From Erodium maritimum (Eukaryota; Streptophyta; Magnoliopsida; Geraniales; Geraniaceae): DNA of 64,000 bases. Of the stretch, positions 53,925-63,783 are shown piece by piece (within the stretch, counting starts at the first letter, position 1; every line of letters starts with the position of its first letter). The notes under the pieces were generated by a model. That model was given only the letters and a program-made list of their open reading frames with translations. It was not told where the DNA came from and did no database searches. The position numbers were made by a program, and so were the translations under genes. The DNA lies in NCBI GenBank assembly GCA_963921825.1, contig OY997590.1, positions 43,665,039-43,729,038 on the forward strand, in the 5' to 3' direction.

Positions 53925-54699
53925 CTACATAAGAACCCCACCAATTCCTTTATCACAAGCATCAGCCTTTATGACAAATGGTTGTGTAAAATCAGGCAAC
54001 CTTAAAACAGGAGATGTACTCATAGCCTCCTTTAGGTTCTCAAAGCTGATTTGAGCCTCTAGACTCCAAATAAAGCTATTTTTCTTCAACAGATTAGTGA
54101 GGAGGGGTCTTGCAATTGTTCCATAGTCCTTTACAAACCTTCTATAGTACCCTGTCAATCCCAGAAACCCTCTCAAGGATTTGATTGTCTTTGGGACAGG
54201 CCAGTCCCTCATTGCTTGAACCTTGGATGGATCAGTACCCACTCCTTCAGCAGGAATGATGTGCCCCAAATACTCAATTTGTCTCCTCCCAAGCACACAT
54301 TTGGATAGCTTAGCAAATAATTGGTGATCCTGCAGCCTTTGAAGCACTAGTTGTACATGATAGAGGTGATCTTCCCAACTCGTATTGTATATCAGAATGT
54401 CATAAAAAAAATACCAGAACAAATTTCCTAAGGAAATCATGGAGCACCTGGTTCATCAATGATTGAAATGTTGATGGGGCATTGGTCAAGCTAAATGGCA
54501 TAACCTTAAATTCATAATGCCCTTCTGGAGTTCTGAAGTTTGTTTTAGCCTCTTCTCCCTCATCCAATATCACTTGGTGGTACCCAGACCTCAAATCTAT
54601 CTTAGAAAAATATTTGCACCCAGCCAATTCATCTAGGAGTTCCTCAATAGTTGGTATTGAGAATTTTACCTTAACTATTTGGTCATTTAGCTACCTAAA
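53925..54699 (-). pseudogene. Reverse transcriptase of element E, palm and connection
   Basis: Minus strand. Region 54400-54627 has [10 protein letters not shown], with a catalytic Asp, and [14 protein letters not shown] (Gly of F-G-L changed to Ser). Region 53925-54440 has the D-I-L-I-Y end of the F-x-D-D-I-L-I-Y box, but the first Asp is lost in a slippage at an A/T run near 54405. It is followed by Y-L-G-H-I-I, R-G-F-L-G-L-T-G-Y-Y-R-R-F. The N-terminal part is cut off at about 54700 by the LINE piece. Confidence 0.85.
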
Positions 54700-55611
54700 G
54701 TCCTTGGTTTCGGATTTTTGGGCCAACAGCTTGTGGTCAATTGTGCCTCGGCGTAACTTGAGGGACTGGGAGCGTGATGAGCTAGTGGCCTTGATAGGCA
54801 GCCTTCAAGGTGTGGTTTTGGATCATTTTAACCAGGATCAGATCAAATGGAACAAAGGCAAAGGGACATTTTCAGTCGCAGTTGGGTACGAAGTTATGTC
54901 TGGTAACGATATCCTGCAGAAATCGGATTGGGCATCAATTTTGTGGATCAAGGCTACCCCCCCCCCCCCCCCCCCAAAGCTTTCGATGCTGGACTGGATG
55001 ATCGCTCATTCTATTCTACCCACGTCTGTATTTCTAGAATCAAGAGGAGTTCTCGTTACCTTGGCGAACATGTATTGCAAGATGTGTTTATCTGCCATGG
55101 AGGACACCGACCACGTCATGCTCCATTGTCCGGTAGCTTCACTTGTTTGGGGATTGGTTTGCTCTTGGTGGGAGGTAGTGTGGGTTTGTCCCAGAACTGT
55201 TGCCGGCGCCATTTTGTCGTGGAAAGGTCTCGGACCGAGTTAGTGGTGGAAACATTGGGTCCGTATTGGCTATGTGGTCTTTTGGCACTTGTGACTCCTG
55301 CGAAACGGGGTAGTTTTCAACCACATTATGGAAAGCAGTCAGGTGGTTCTTGGCAAGATTCAGAACCATTCTTTCAATATTTTTTGGCTTTCCAAGTCCA
55401 TTCGTAGCGATAAATCATTTACAGATTGGCAAAGGGATCCTGTTGGTTGCTTGCGGAGGAAGACTCGTCGTTTACTCTTAGGTTGCAGCTCTTTGTAAGG
55501 GACATCCTCCCTTTTTCTCCTCGTTGGAGTTTTTTGTAATCGTTTTACCTTAGCCTTTTCCTCCTTGGAAATTGCTTATTAATAAAAAATTTCTCACTTA
55601 TCAAAAAAAAA
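54700..55611 (+). mobile_element. 5'-truncated LINE (3' end) inserted in E reverse transcriptase
   Basis: The plus strand encodes R-R-N-L-R-D-W-E, then, after a poly-C run, M-L-D-W-M-I-A-H-S-I-L-P-T...C-K-M-C-L-S-A-M-E-D-T-D-H-V-M-L-H-C-P-V-A-S-L-V-W. The second block is the zinc-binding region downstream of plant L1-type reverse transcriptase (C-x2-C...H-x4-C). It ends with an A-run (TATCAAAAAAAAA, about 55601-55611), the usual LINE tail. The RT core is absent, as in 5'-truncated copies. About 20 codons of E are missing at the site, so insertion came with a target deletion. Confidence 0.8.
54957..54975 (+). repeat. Poly-C tract, 19 C, inside the LINE coding region
   Basis: It interrupts the LINE reading between 'W-I-K-A-T' and 'K-L-S-M-L-D-W' and would encode Pro residues foreign to the family. 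It is therefore a later expansion. Confidence 0.9.
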
Positions 55612-56387
55612 GCAGTACTAAGCTGAATCACCTCAGCACTCAACATATACTAAGGCCTCCAAGACATTTTTTTTGCTCATAAGAGTGTTTGTAGGGCCTA
55701 ATAGATGGTGGTTTGCTGCCAGGCAATAATGGTATCTGATGGTCACAGAACCTTCTAGGTGGTAATGTGGTAGGTGCTTCAAAAACTTTAGGAAATTGAT
55801 CCAACAATGATTGTAATTGGGGCTCTAAACTGATCTCATCATTCTTATCAAATGTAACTAGAGTAAATTGTGCTAAGAATAAGGACTCACCTGCTTGGAT
55901 GTCATGTCTCACTGATTGAAAGCTTGATAGTGTGCAAGTATTAGAAGAAGAAGCTTCCAGTAATTTAACCTTTTGATGCTCAATAGAAATAGTAATAGAT
56001 CTGGCAGCATAGTCCAATTCAATTGGACTTACAGTTTGGAACCAATCTACTCCCAAGACCATATGAAAACCTCCCAAGGGCATGACCAAGAATTCCCAAA
56101 CCAATGTCAAATAATGTATAACCCAAGAGATCTTTGCAGTTGCAGTGCAATTCTGTATGTGACAATTTCCCATCTTAACCAACACACTAGGACCATCATA
56201 TACAGTTAAACCCAACTTAGAAGCAGTAGATTGATCCATAAAAGACCTAGTAGCTCCGGTATCTACTAGGATTGAAATATGAGTTGTGTGGATGTTACCC
56301 TTAATTCTGATGGACTTTGCTTAATTGACATGCACCATGTGGCCAAAAGCTTCATGTGACAGTATACACAGCTCAGGTTGAGGTAGT
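55612..56387 (-). pseudogene. Protease, RT start and gag zinc end of element E
   Basis: Minus strand. Around 56230-56260 is L-V-D-T-G-A-T-R-S-F-M-D, an intact Ty3/gypsy aspartic protease active site. It is followed by the frame 55640-56239 with V-L-G-V-D-W-F and the spacer ending in the R-x-F-C-D-H-Q-I-P-L region before RT. Upstream, 56300-56387 reads C-I-L-S-H-E-A-F-G-H-M-V-H-V, a degraded zinc knuckle of Gag, with a stop (TAA about 56320). Element D starts at 56388, in the middle of this zinc region. The protease half is duplicated at 63415-63783. Confidence 0.85.
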
Positions 56388-56879
56388 TGTCACGCCCCAA
56401 TTTCAGAGAACCGAACTCGGGACGCGAACATTTAAAAACATAAAAAAAAACACTTGAACCTGTTTTGAATAAAAGCTTTGACATTTCCATTTAGTTCTCA
56501 AAAATAATAATATTTACAATACAAAACGTCCCAACAAGTGGACAAGGTACAATATCCGTCACTAGACTCGACAAAAATAAAGACCAGACTCCGCTCCTAG
56601 CTCCACAAGCTTCAAGAGCTAACCTAGTCCGTCCGGTGATCAGTACCTGTAGGAAAAGCAGCTAGGGGTGAGCGTTCGCTCACCTCCACGGATAACAGAC
56701 TGACTATGGCATAATTAGTAGATAAAGCCAGTAACACCAAAACCAAAACCAACACCAACACCGGGACTACAGTCCCCAACTCAAGTACTCAACTGAACCA
56801 CAACCCGTTACCTTCCACAACAGACTCAACCTCAAACTCGTAAAGTAAAACCGACACAACCCAAAATGACCTTCCCCAA

Positions 56880-57400
56880 AGACACGAACACGAATCAAGC
56901 TAGCCGAAGAATGCTCAGAACCTGCCGAGCCTCGTACACGGATCAGGCCAGCCGAAGAATGCTCGTAACCTGCCGAGACCCGGTCACGGATCAGGCTAGC
57001 CAAAGAATGCTCATAACCTTTCGGGATCCGGACACGGAACAGGCTAGCCAAAGAATGCTCAGAACCTGTCGAGACTCGAGTTTGGTCAAGCCAGCCAAAG
57101 AATGCTCGTAACCTGCCAAAATCCACACCACTCCCCGACACACAGTCGGGTCACTGACCTCGGGCAAACACAACCACAAACACAAGCAAGTTCAACAAAC
57201 AGGCACTCAAGGCCACTCAAGACACCTCAACAGTCAAGACTCGGGTTCAACAACCCCACGGGCCATCATGGCCTCCCAAGACACAACCACTTAACTCACG
57301 GGCTCAACAACCCCAAGACACCAATAATAACACACGGGCTCTCATGGCCACCCAAACTCAACAATAAATACACGGGCTCTCATGGCCACCCAAAACGTAA
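56880..57400 (-). repeat. Tandem arrays in LTR D
   Basis: About five units of 45-48 bp built on 'agccaaagaatgctc.aacctg' (56890-57115). Then come about four degenerate 'gggctctcatggccaccca' units (57200-57400), homologous to the long arrays in B and C. Confidence 0.8.
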
Positions 57401-58203
57401 ATTTAAACAATCAACCTCCGGGCATGGTCATATGCCTCCAGTAATTCTAATATCGCTAAGTTCTCTGTTTCTACGACACTACTAAGTGTCACATGCTTTT
57501 CTCATAACCGCTACAATCCCGTATCGTGCTTTTCTAATATTTAAATAAATCTACTCAACCCACGACACCCCGGTGTCACATGCAATTCTACTATTAACTT
57601 TCCCTAATCAGGGCCGAGATCCGGCTACTTTTCCCTACCTCGTAACTAACTCCAAAAGCGCTCCAATAAAACTCGATGTAAACCCAGTCACTCGCCGAGC
57701 TTCCCTTTGCCTCGGTCCGCAGCACGATCTAAAAGAGCACAATTTTAAAGCACCTTTAAACTAGTACGAATAAACCGAAAATCAATGAACTTAACGCCCA
57801 AACGTAACCCCGACAATGTCGATCACTCCCAAACTTCCCAATTACTCGACATTGTCGATAAAGGACCCGTAAAGGCCCGATTCGCCCGACATGGCGAATC
57901 TGCCCGGGTTTTGTAAATTGCCTTCCGGGGCTCCAAAAGCCCCCGTTTTCGTTTCTACGGTCTTAGAATAATTCAAGGAACCCAACGCACTTGACGGAAT
58001 TGAAATCCGACTTCTAAGTCAATTAATTTACGTTTAAAGTTTCTAAAACCCGTTAATTACAACTTTTCCAATTTAATTCCAATTTCGATTCGATTAAGGA
58101 TAAATGGTCCGGGGAACGTTTTAAACCACCCGAGCATTAAAACCCGAGCAACCGAGCACGTGGGCCCCACCCAAACCCCTTGGCCGAGATCCCTAGGGTT
58201 CAA

Positions 58204-58224
58204 GGGGGGGGGGGGGGGGGGGGG
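58204..58224 (+). repeat. Poly-G tract, 21 G
   Basis: Lies in a GC-rich part of LTR D. The aligned part of LTR B (around 26520-26555) has ordinary sequence, so the run is a local expansion. Confidence 0.9.
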
Positions 58225-58559
58225 CTCGGCCACCATGTTGTGGCTGGTACCAGCTCCGGCCAGCCACCCCATGGCCGGCCGACCACCACCCACGGTGGCC
58301 GGAGCTCCTCCCGAGTCTCCGGTCACCGGAAAACGTCCAATAACACCTCCAACCACCTCTAAAACGTCTCCAACAAACCCCCAAACTCACTACAACCCTA
58401 ACCCATAGTTTTATACAAAACCCTAACTTTCCAAAGTTAACAAAACGAAGATCGGGTTAGGTCTTACCAACGAGGAAGACGAGGGGAAGACGATTTCTCT
58501 TTGTCTTGAGACGATCCAAAGGCTTGAACTCTCCCAAATCCTAGCTTTCCCTCTCTTCT

Positions 58560-58677
58560 CTCTTCTTCTTCTTCTTCTTCTTCTTCTTCTTCTTCTTCTT
58601 CTTCTTCTTCTTCTTCTTCTTCTTCTTCTTCTTCTTCTTCTTCTTCTTCTTCTTCTTCTTCTTCTTCTTCTTCTTCT
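58560..58677 (+). repeat. (TTC)n microsatellite, about 39 units
   Basis: A nearly perfect run of TTC on the + strand (GAA on the element strand), in the place where LTRs B and C have only imperfect CT-rich sequence. Its minus-strand frame gives a poly-Arg chance protein. Confidence 0.95.
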
Positions 58678-59257
58678 CCTTCTCTCTCTAAACACTCTCT
58701 TCCTTTCTAATTAAATCAACTAACAACAATTTCTATTTTTTTTCTCTTTTAACCCCACATGGCCGGCCACACCTATAGTCCCATCTAGTTTCCCCCCAAA
58801 ACTAACACCACCATAAATAGGACATGTGTCAAGGTGGGTCCCACACCTTTTGGAAAATATCTACTTGATATTTTCTAATCAGATTCGCGAAAATCGGACG
58901 TTTCGGGCCCCGAACAGGCACTTTTCCCTAGAAATTACGAAACTTGACAGGCTTCAAGGAAACGGCTCAACTAAGACCGTTACGATGATGGCTAAGCTTT
59001 TTGGATCCAGAACGGTCCTCGAATGGACCAAAACGTCGCTCGGTTGACTTTTCCAACGAATAGTCAACATTTCCCAAATTGATCAGAAAGTTGCCCTGAG
59101 TCCCCTGGAACTCATTTTAGTCGATAACGGGGTCAACTTAAGTACGGTTTGACCCTCGGGGTCATTTTAGGTTAAATTAAGTGTTTGTCTTAAATTTTTT
59201 AAATTTCCCCGTTTTTCGCAGGTTTGATTGGCGTTGACCGGAAGTGGTTATTACAGT

Positions 59258-59977
59258 CTACCCCCTTAAAGGAATTTTGTCCACAAAATTTAAAACAGAC
59301 GTACCTTGGGATTCGAACAGGCAGGGATACTTCGCACGAACCTCGTCCTCGCGTTCCCACGTCGACTCCGCCCCGTGATGTTTCCACTGCACTCGGACCA
59401 AGCGGATAATCTTGCCTCCCCGTAGGACCTGCTCCCGTGTGTCCATGATCTGAACCGGCTGCTCCTCATAGGAGACATCGTCAGCCACCTCGATATCGGA
59501 CCACTGAATGACGTGGGAGGGGTCTGCGTTGTACTGCCGCAACTGGGATACGTGGAAGACGTTATGGACTCTCCCAAGTTGTGGTGGCAACGCCAGACGA
59601 TAAGCCACTGCTCCCACTCTGCCCAAGATCTCGAATGGGCCAATGTACCTCGGAGCCAACTTGCCCCCGCTGCGTCTGAACCGCACCAACCCCTTTCTCG
59701 GGCTCACCTTCAGGAACACGTGATCCCCGATTGCAAACTCAAGAGGTCGACGTCGCCTGTTTGCATAACTCTTCTGCCGGCTCTGCGCGGTCCTCAACCG
59801 ATCGCGGATCAGTGCGACCTTCTCCGTCGTCTCTCTGACAAGATCTGGCCCCAGCAGACTCTTGTCCCCCACCTCTGCCCTACATACTGGTGACCGACAC
59901 GGCCTCCCATACAACGCTTCGAACGGTGCCATCTCGATACTGGCCTGGAAGCTGTTGTTGTAGGCGAACTCGGCCAA
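59258..59977 (-). pseudogene. Element D integrase C-terminal region and chromodomain-type tail
   Basis: A 239-residue open stretch. It starts A-E-F-A-Y-N-N-S-F-Q-A-S and L-Y-G-R-P-C-R-S-P-V-C (integrase C-terminal block). At residues about 100-160 it has F-L-K-V-S-P-R-K-G-L and Y-I-G-P-F-E-I-L-x-R-V-G-x-V-A-Y-R-L-A-L-P-P (the GPY/F region). At about 175-225 it has D-V-S-Y-E-E-Q-P-V, R-E-Q-V-L-R-G and V-Q-W-K-H-H-G-A-E-S-T-W-E, the Tekay-type chromodomain. It ends at the purine tract. It continues in another frame from 59993; a stop and a frame change separate them. Confidence 0.92.
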
Positions 59978-59992
59978 CGGCAGGTGGGTCTC

Positions 59993-60655
59993 CTAAGATC
60001 CCCTGAAATCCAACACACATGCTCGCAACATGTCCTCCAAGATCTGAATGGTACGCTCAGACTGACCGTCTGTCTGGGGATGATGTGCTGTGCTGAGTAG
60101 AACCTCGGTCCCAAGTGCCTTCTGTAGACTCGGCCAAAACCTGGACGTGAAGCGGGGATCCCTGTCAGACACTATCGACACCGGGACCCCGTGGAGACGC
60201 ACTATCTCCTGGATATACAAGCTGCTCAACTTGTCTACCGGGTCAGTCATCCTCATCGCCAGGAAGTGGGCCGACTTGGTCAACCGGTCAACCACCACCC
60301 ACACGGCGTCGCTTCCCTTTGGCGATCTCGGTAGCCCGCACACGAAGTCCATCGTAATGTGCTCCCACTTCCACTGAGAAATCGGTAGTGGCTGTAACAA
60401 TCCCGCGGGACGCTGATGCTCGGCCTTCACCTGTTGACAGACGAGGCATCTCGACACAAACTCTGCGACTGCTCTCCTCATCCCGCGCCACCAGTAGTGC
60501 CGTCTGAGGTCACGGTACATCTTGGTGCCCCCCGGATGCACTGTAAGACGCGAATGGTGTGCCTCTCGTAACATGGCGTCTCTACAGTTAACCAGTACGA
60601 ACAGCCCTCCGCGGTACCGTAATCCCCAATCAATACTATCCTCCCAGCCCACCAC
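59993..60655 (-). pseudogene. Element D integrase zinc domain and catalytic core
   Basis: 220 residues. Residues about 28-75 show H-H...H...C-L-V-C-Q-Q-V-K, the zinc finger. Residues about 100-125 show M-D-F-V-C-G-L-P and [12 protein letters not shown], with a catalytic Asp. About 160-165 is V-S-D-R-D-P-R-F, the second Asp. About 195-207 is [12 protein letters not shown], the catalytic Glu. All three catalytic residues are present, so the core itself is intact; the frame is broken after C-V-L-D-F before the C-terminal region. Confidence 0.92.
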
Positions 60656-60709
60656 CTCATCACCCCTGACGCTTCTCTCGCGGATCTCTGACGCCTCAAC
60701 GTCCTCTCT

Positions 60710-61339
60710 CTACGCCTCCAACACTTGGGCAAGCAGTGAGGGCTGAGCCACCAATGAGCACATGGCCATGCCGCCAGTAATCTCCTCTAGCTCAAGCCCG
60801 AACGTGCTCAGCTCCCCCATCATGCCCCACTCTCGGACTGATAAGCTGGCGAGGCTCGGAACTGACTTCCTACTCAAGGCGTCGGCGACCACGTTCGCCT
60901 TGCCCGAATGGTAGTGTAGCTCGAAGTCGTACTCCTCGAGTAGTTCCATCCACCGTCGTTGACGCATGTTCAGGTCTCGCTGGGAAAATATGTACTTGAG
61001 GCTCTTGTGATCCGGGAACACCTGAAACCCCTCGCCATACAGATAATAACGTCAGCTCTTTAGCGCAAATACGACTGTTGCTAGCTCCAAGTCGTGGGTA
61101 GGATAGTTGCGCTCGTGCGTCTTCAACTGCCTGGAGCCATAAGCCACAACTCTGCCCAACTGCATCAGTACGCAGCCCAGTCCCTCTCCGGACGCATTAC
61201 AGTACACATCATAACCGATCCCTCGCTCGGGCACCACTAACACTGGAGCTGTAGTCAGTCGAGTCTTCAACTCCGCGAATGCACGCTCACAGTCCTCTGT
61301 CCACACAAACCCGACTCCTTTGCGAGTCAACAGAGTCAT
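60710..61339 (-). pseudogene. Element D RNase H
   Basis: Two frames on the minus strand. Region 61052-61339 has the start ([17 protein letters not shown] and [16 protein letters not shown], where the family has Y-C-D-A-S, so a catalytic Asp is Asn). Region 60710-61021 has [19 protein letters not shown] and [12 protein letters not shown] stop or frame change occurs at about 61022-61051. It lies between RT and integrase as expected. Confidence 0.9.
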
Positions 61340-61372
61340 CGGTGCGGCTAGTCGTGCAAAATCCTGGACAAA

Positions 61373-62199
61373 TCACCGATAGTAGCCTGCCAACCCCAGA
61401 AAGCTGCGGATCTCGAAAACACTCGTGGGCCGTGCCCACTTCGAGACCGCGTCGATCTTCGACGGATCGACCAGGATACCGTCACGGGACACGATGTGGC
61501 CGAGGAATCTCACCTCAGAGAGCCAGAACTCGCACTTCTCCCGGTTGGCATATAGCTGATGCTCGCGCGGTAGTGTCAGAACAACCCTCAGATGTGACTT
61601 ATGTGCCTCCTCATTCTGCGAGTAGATCAGGATGTCGTCCACGAACACCACCACGAACTGATCTAAGTACGGCCTGAAGATACTGCTCATCAGGTCCATG
61701 AACGCTGCAGGTGCGTTCGTCAGTCCGAATGGCATCACCAGGAACTCGTAGTGCCCATAGCGTGTCCGGAATGCAGTCTTTGCGACGTCCCCTTCACAGA
61801 CTCGCAACTGATAATATCCGGTCGCAGATCGATCTTTGAGAAGTAGGTCGCCCCTCTCAACTGGTCGAACAAATCATCGATCCTCGACATCGGGTATCGG
61901 TTCTTCACCGTAACCCGGTTCAGCTTCCGGTAATCTATACATATCCGTAGCTCTCCACTCTTCTTCTTCACGAAGAGTGCTGGTGCTCCCCACGGCGATG
62001 CACTCGGACGGATAAACCCCTTCTGCTGAAGCTCCTCTAGCTGACGCTTCAGCTCAGTCAACTCTGCCGGCGCAAACCTGGAAGGCGCCATCGATATCGC
62101 CGCTGTCCCCGGCACTAGGTCAATCCCGAACTCCACCTCACAAACCGGTGGTAACCCGCTCAACTCCTCAGGAAAGACCTCGGGGAACTCGCATACCAC
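61373..62199 (-). pseudogene. Element D reverse transcriptase
   Basis: Region 61735-62199 has the protease-RT spacer ([14 protein letters not shown]) and RT N-terminus ([19 protein letters not shown] and F-S-K-I-D-L-R, first catalytic Asp). A frameshift near 61810 leads to 61373-61807, with [17 protein letters not shown] and F-V-D-D-I-L-I-Y, the paired catalytic Asp. Then follow F-L-G-H-I-V-S and [10 protein letters not shown]. All RT motifs are present, so a single frameshift and the missing link to RNase H are the main defects. Confidence 0.93.
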
Positions 62200-62217
62200 T
62201 CTCGGTAACTCTCGGCT

Positions 62218-62622
62218 CTACACAGCCGGTACTTCCTCCTCTGCGGACAACGCCGACAGGAGGACCCCACTCTTACTCCCCATCACACACGTCACCTTCG
62301 TGCCACCCACTGTCACTGTCACTCGTCGTCTGTAGCAATCGATATTGTCTCGGTACCTCGATAACCAATCCATACCCAAGATCACATCAAAGGTCGTCAT
62401 TCCCATCACGAGAAGATCACTATGGCAAGGACAGTCTGCGACTCTAATCTCGCAGGCACGACATAATCTAGTCAACGATGCACCACCCCCAACTGGGGTG
62501 TCCAGGCAAAGGGGTGGACTCAACGGCTCTAAGCTCAACCCCAACCTCTCGGCACAACCCGACGAAATAAAAGAGTGCGACGCCCCGATATCAAACAAGA
62601 ATAAAGCCCATAAATGATACAA
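62218..62622 (-). pseudogene. Element D aspartic protease
   Basis: A 134-residue frame with F-D-I-G-A-S-H-S-F-I at residues 10-19 (active site, T of D-T-G-A changed to I as is common in this group). It also has D-T-P-V-G-G-G at about 42 and V-I-L-G-M-D-W-L at about 82-89. The frame overlaps the gag frame by about 90 bp in another phase, so gag and protease are offset by an indel or frameshift site. It ends at a stop before the RT spacer. Confidence 0.88.
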
Positions 62623-63414
62623 TAAACACGTACCCTGGATGGTCTCGCGGTACGTGCTAGGTCCTGGGGCTCTGGAGTCGGTGACTGCATATACTCTCCC
62701 CTGCGAGGCCTGCTGCCTCTGACCCGGTGCACTGGCTGCTGAATACCCGTGAATCTGCTGCTGTCTCGGAATCGGTGCGCTCGTAGATGGCCGTGACGGC
62801 CTCGGCTGCTGACTCTGTCAAGGGCGACCCTTGGGCGACTGTACTGTCCGCGACTGCTGCGGTCGCTGCGCTGATGTCTCTCCCAACTCCTCGCGCACCA
62901 TGCCATAGTGTGTCCCATCCGGCCGCACCGGAAACAGCTGGCCTCGTCGGCTCTCGACCCCGAGCTCTGGCCTGTCCGGCTGGTCGATAATGGTGCTGTG
63001 TGCCCTCCTCTCGCTCTGCACCCTCGTTGCAAGTGGCCTGTCTCCCCGCAGAGATAACATGTCGGCCCCCTCTCTAAGACGGCTGGCCCTACTGATGCTA
63101 CTGACCCCTGCTGTCTCGATCCACCCTGATGAGGCGGTGGTCGGAAGAATCCCGTGGTCCTCTGTCTCCGTGAGTCTCGTGAGTCGGACGGCCCTGTAAA
63201 GCTGGTCGGCCGCTGTCGAACCTCGCGGGTCCTGGCCGCATCACGAAAACCCTGCTCCACCGTCGCTGCGGTGTCCTCGAGATCTGTATACTTCCGCAGT
63301 CTCAAGGCAAGGACCCTGTCCCGAATCACCGGTCTCAGTCCCCCCTAAAACCGCAGGCACCGGTTCAGCTCGGTAGTCACCATCTCTGGCGCGAATCTGG
63401 TCAAGGCCGTGAGT
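62535..63414 (-). pseudogene. Element D Gag C-terminal half with two zinc knuckles
   Basis: The minus strand starts at the duplication junction with L-T-A-L-T-R-F-A-P-E-M. After a stop in place of Glu (R-F-*-G-G-L-R-P) it continues through V-R-Q-R-P-T-S to two complete CCHC knuckles: C-Y-L-C-G-E-T-G-H-L-Q-R-G-C and C-F-R-C-G-R-M-G-H-T-M-A-W-C. These are the intact counterparts of the broken knuckles of B. The N-terminal half of Gag is missing because the junction cuts it. Confidence 0.9.
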
Positions 63415-63783
63415 CTGGCAGCATAGTCCAATTCATTTGGACTTAAAGTTTGGAGCCAATCTACTCCCAAGACCATATGAAAACCTCCCAAGGGCATGAC
63501 CAAGAATTCCCAAACCAATGTCAAATCATGTATAACCCAAGAGATCTTTGCAGTTGCAGTGCAATTCTGTATGTGACAATTTCCCATCTTAACCAACACA
63601 CTAGGACCATCATATACAGTTAAACCCAACTTAGAAGCAGTAGATTGATCCATAAAAGACCTAGTAGCTCCGGTATCTACTAGGATTGAAATATGAGTTG
63701 TGTGGATGGACTTTGCTTAATTGACATGCACCATGTGGCCAAAAGCTTCATGTGACAGTATACACAGCTCAGGTTGAGGTAGT
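63415..63783 (-). pseudogene. Second copy of E protease start and gag end
   Basis: Repeats 56001-56387 with few substitutions and an 18-bp deletion near 63710 that removes part of the region just upstream of the protease. Its minus-strand frame is fused at the left to gag of D, giving a chance hybrid frame (63345-63653) that is not a real protein. Confidence 0.88.

Larger units (their letters stand above)
56388..59255 (-). repeat. 3' LTR of element D (2868 bp)
   Basis: In + order TGTCACGCCCCAATTTC...GGTTATTACA, the same termini as LTR C. Landmarks: TGAGC dyad 56667-56684, tandem array 56880-57130, dyad pair 57810-57859, hairpin 57879-57900, poly-G 58204-58224 and the (TTC)n run at 58560-58677. 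It has fewer 'ggccatgag' units than B and C. Confidence 0.9.
56001..63414. repeat. 7.4-kb tandem duplication unit joining E protease and element D
   Basis: The sequence starting 'ctggcagcatagtccaatt' at 56001 starts again at 63415 and continues through protease of E, its gag end and the first 217 bp of LTR D to the window edge. Offset 7414 bp; after an 18-bp deletion in the second copy (near 63710) it is 7396 bp. The junction shows TCTGG shared by both parents. Confidence 0.9.
56388..63414 (-). mobile_element. Tekay-like element D, inserted in gag end of E, interior largely present
   Basis: Minus strand: 3' LTR 56388-59255, purine tract at 59256-59272, then in reverse order chromodomain, integrase, RNase H, RT, protease and gag. 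Protein domains match those of B and C but are far more complete, giving the reference for what B and C have lost. Gag is cut at about 63414 by the duplication junction, so the 5' end of D (leader, primer site, 5' LTR) is not in this copy. Left flank of the LTR: GTAGT. All genes carry stops or frameshifts. Confidence 0.9.

Noticed and set aside
54614-55243. A host gene of 209 residues
   Set aside because: It begins in antisense E sequence and becomes the zinc-binding end of a LINE; the start is accidental and a poly-C run interrupts it.
52380-56239. Endogenous pararetrovirus (caulimovirid) origin of the RT/RNase H block
   Set aside because: Integrase and chromodomain follow RNase H, and an LTR is present; this is a Ty3/gypsy retrotransposon.
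58423-58695. Poly-arginine protein on the minus strand
   Set aside because: It is the translation of the (TTC)n microsatellite.
63345-63653. Hybrid Gag-protease protein
   Set aside because: It spans the tandem-duplication junction of two different elements and has no biological continuity.
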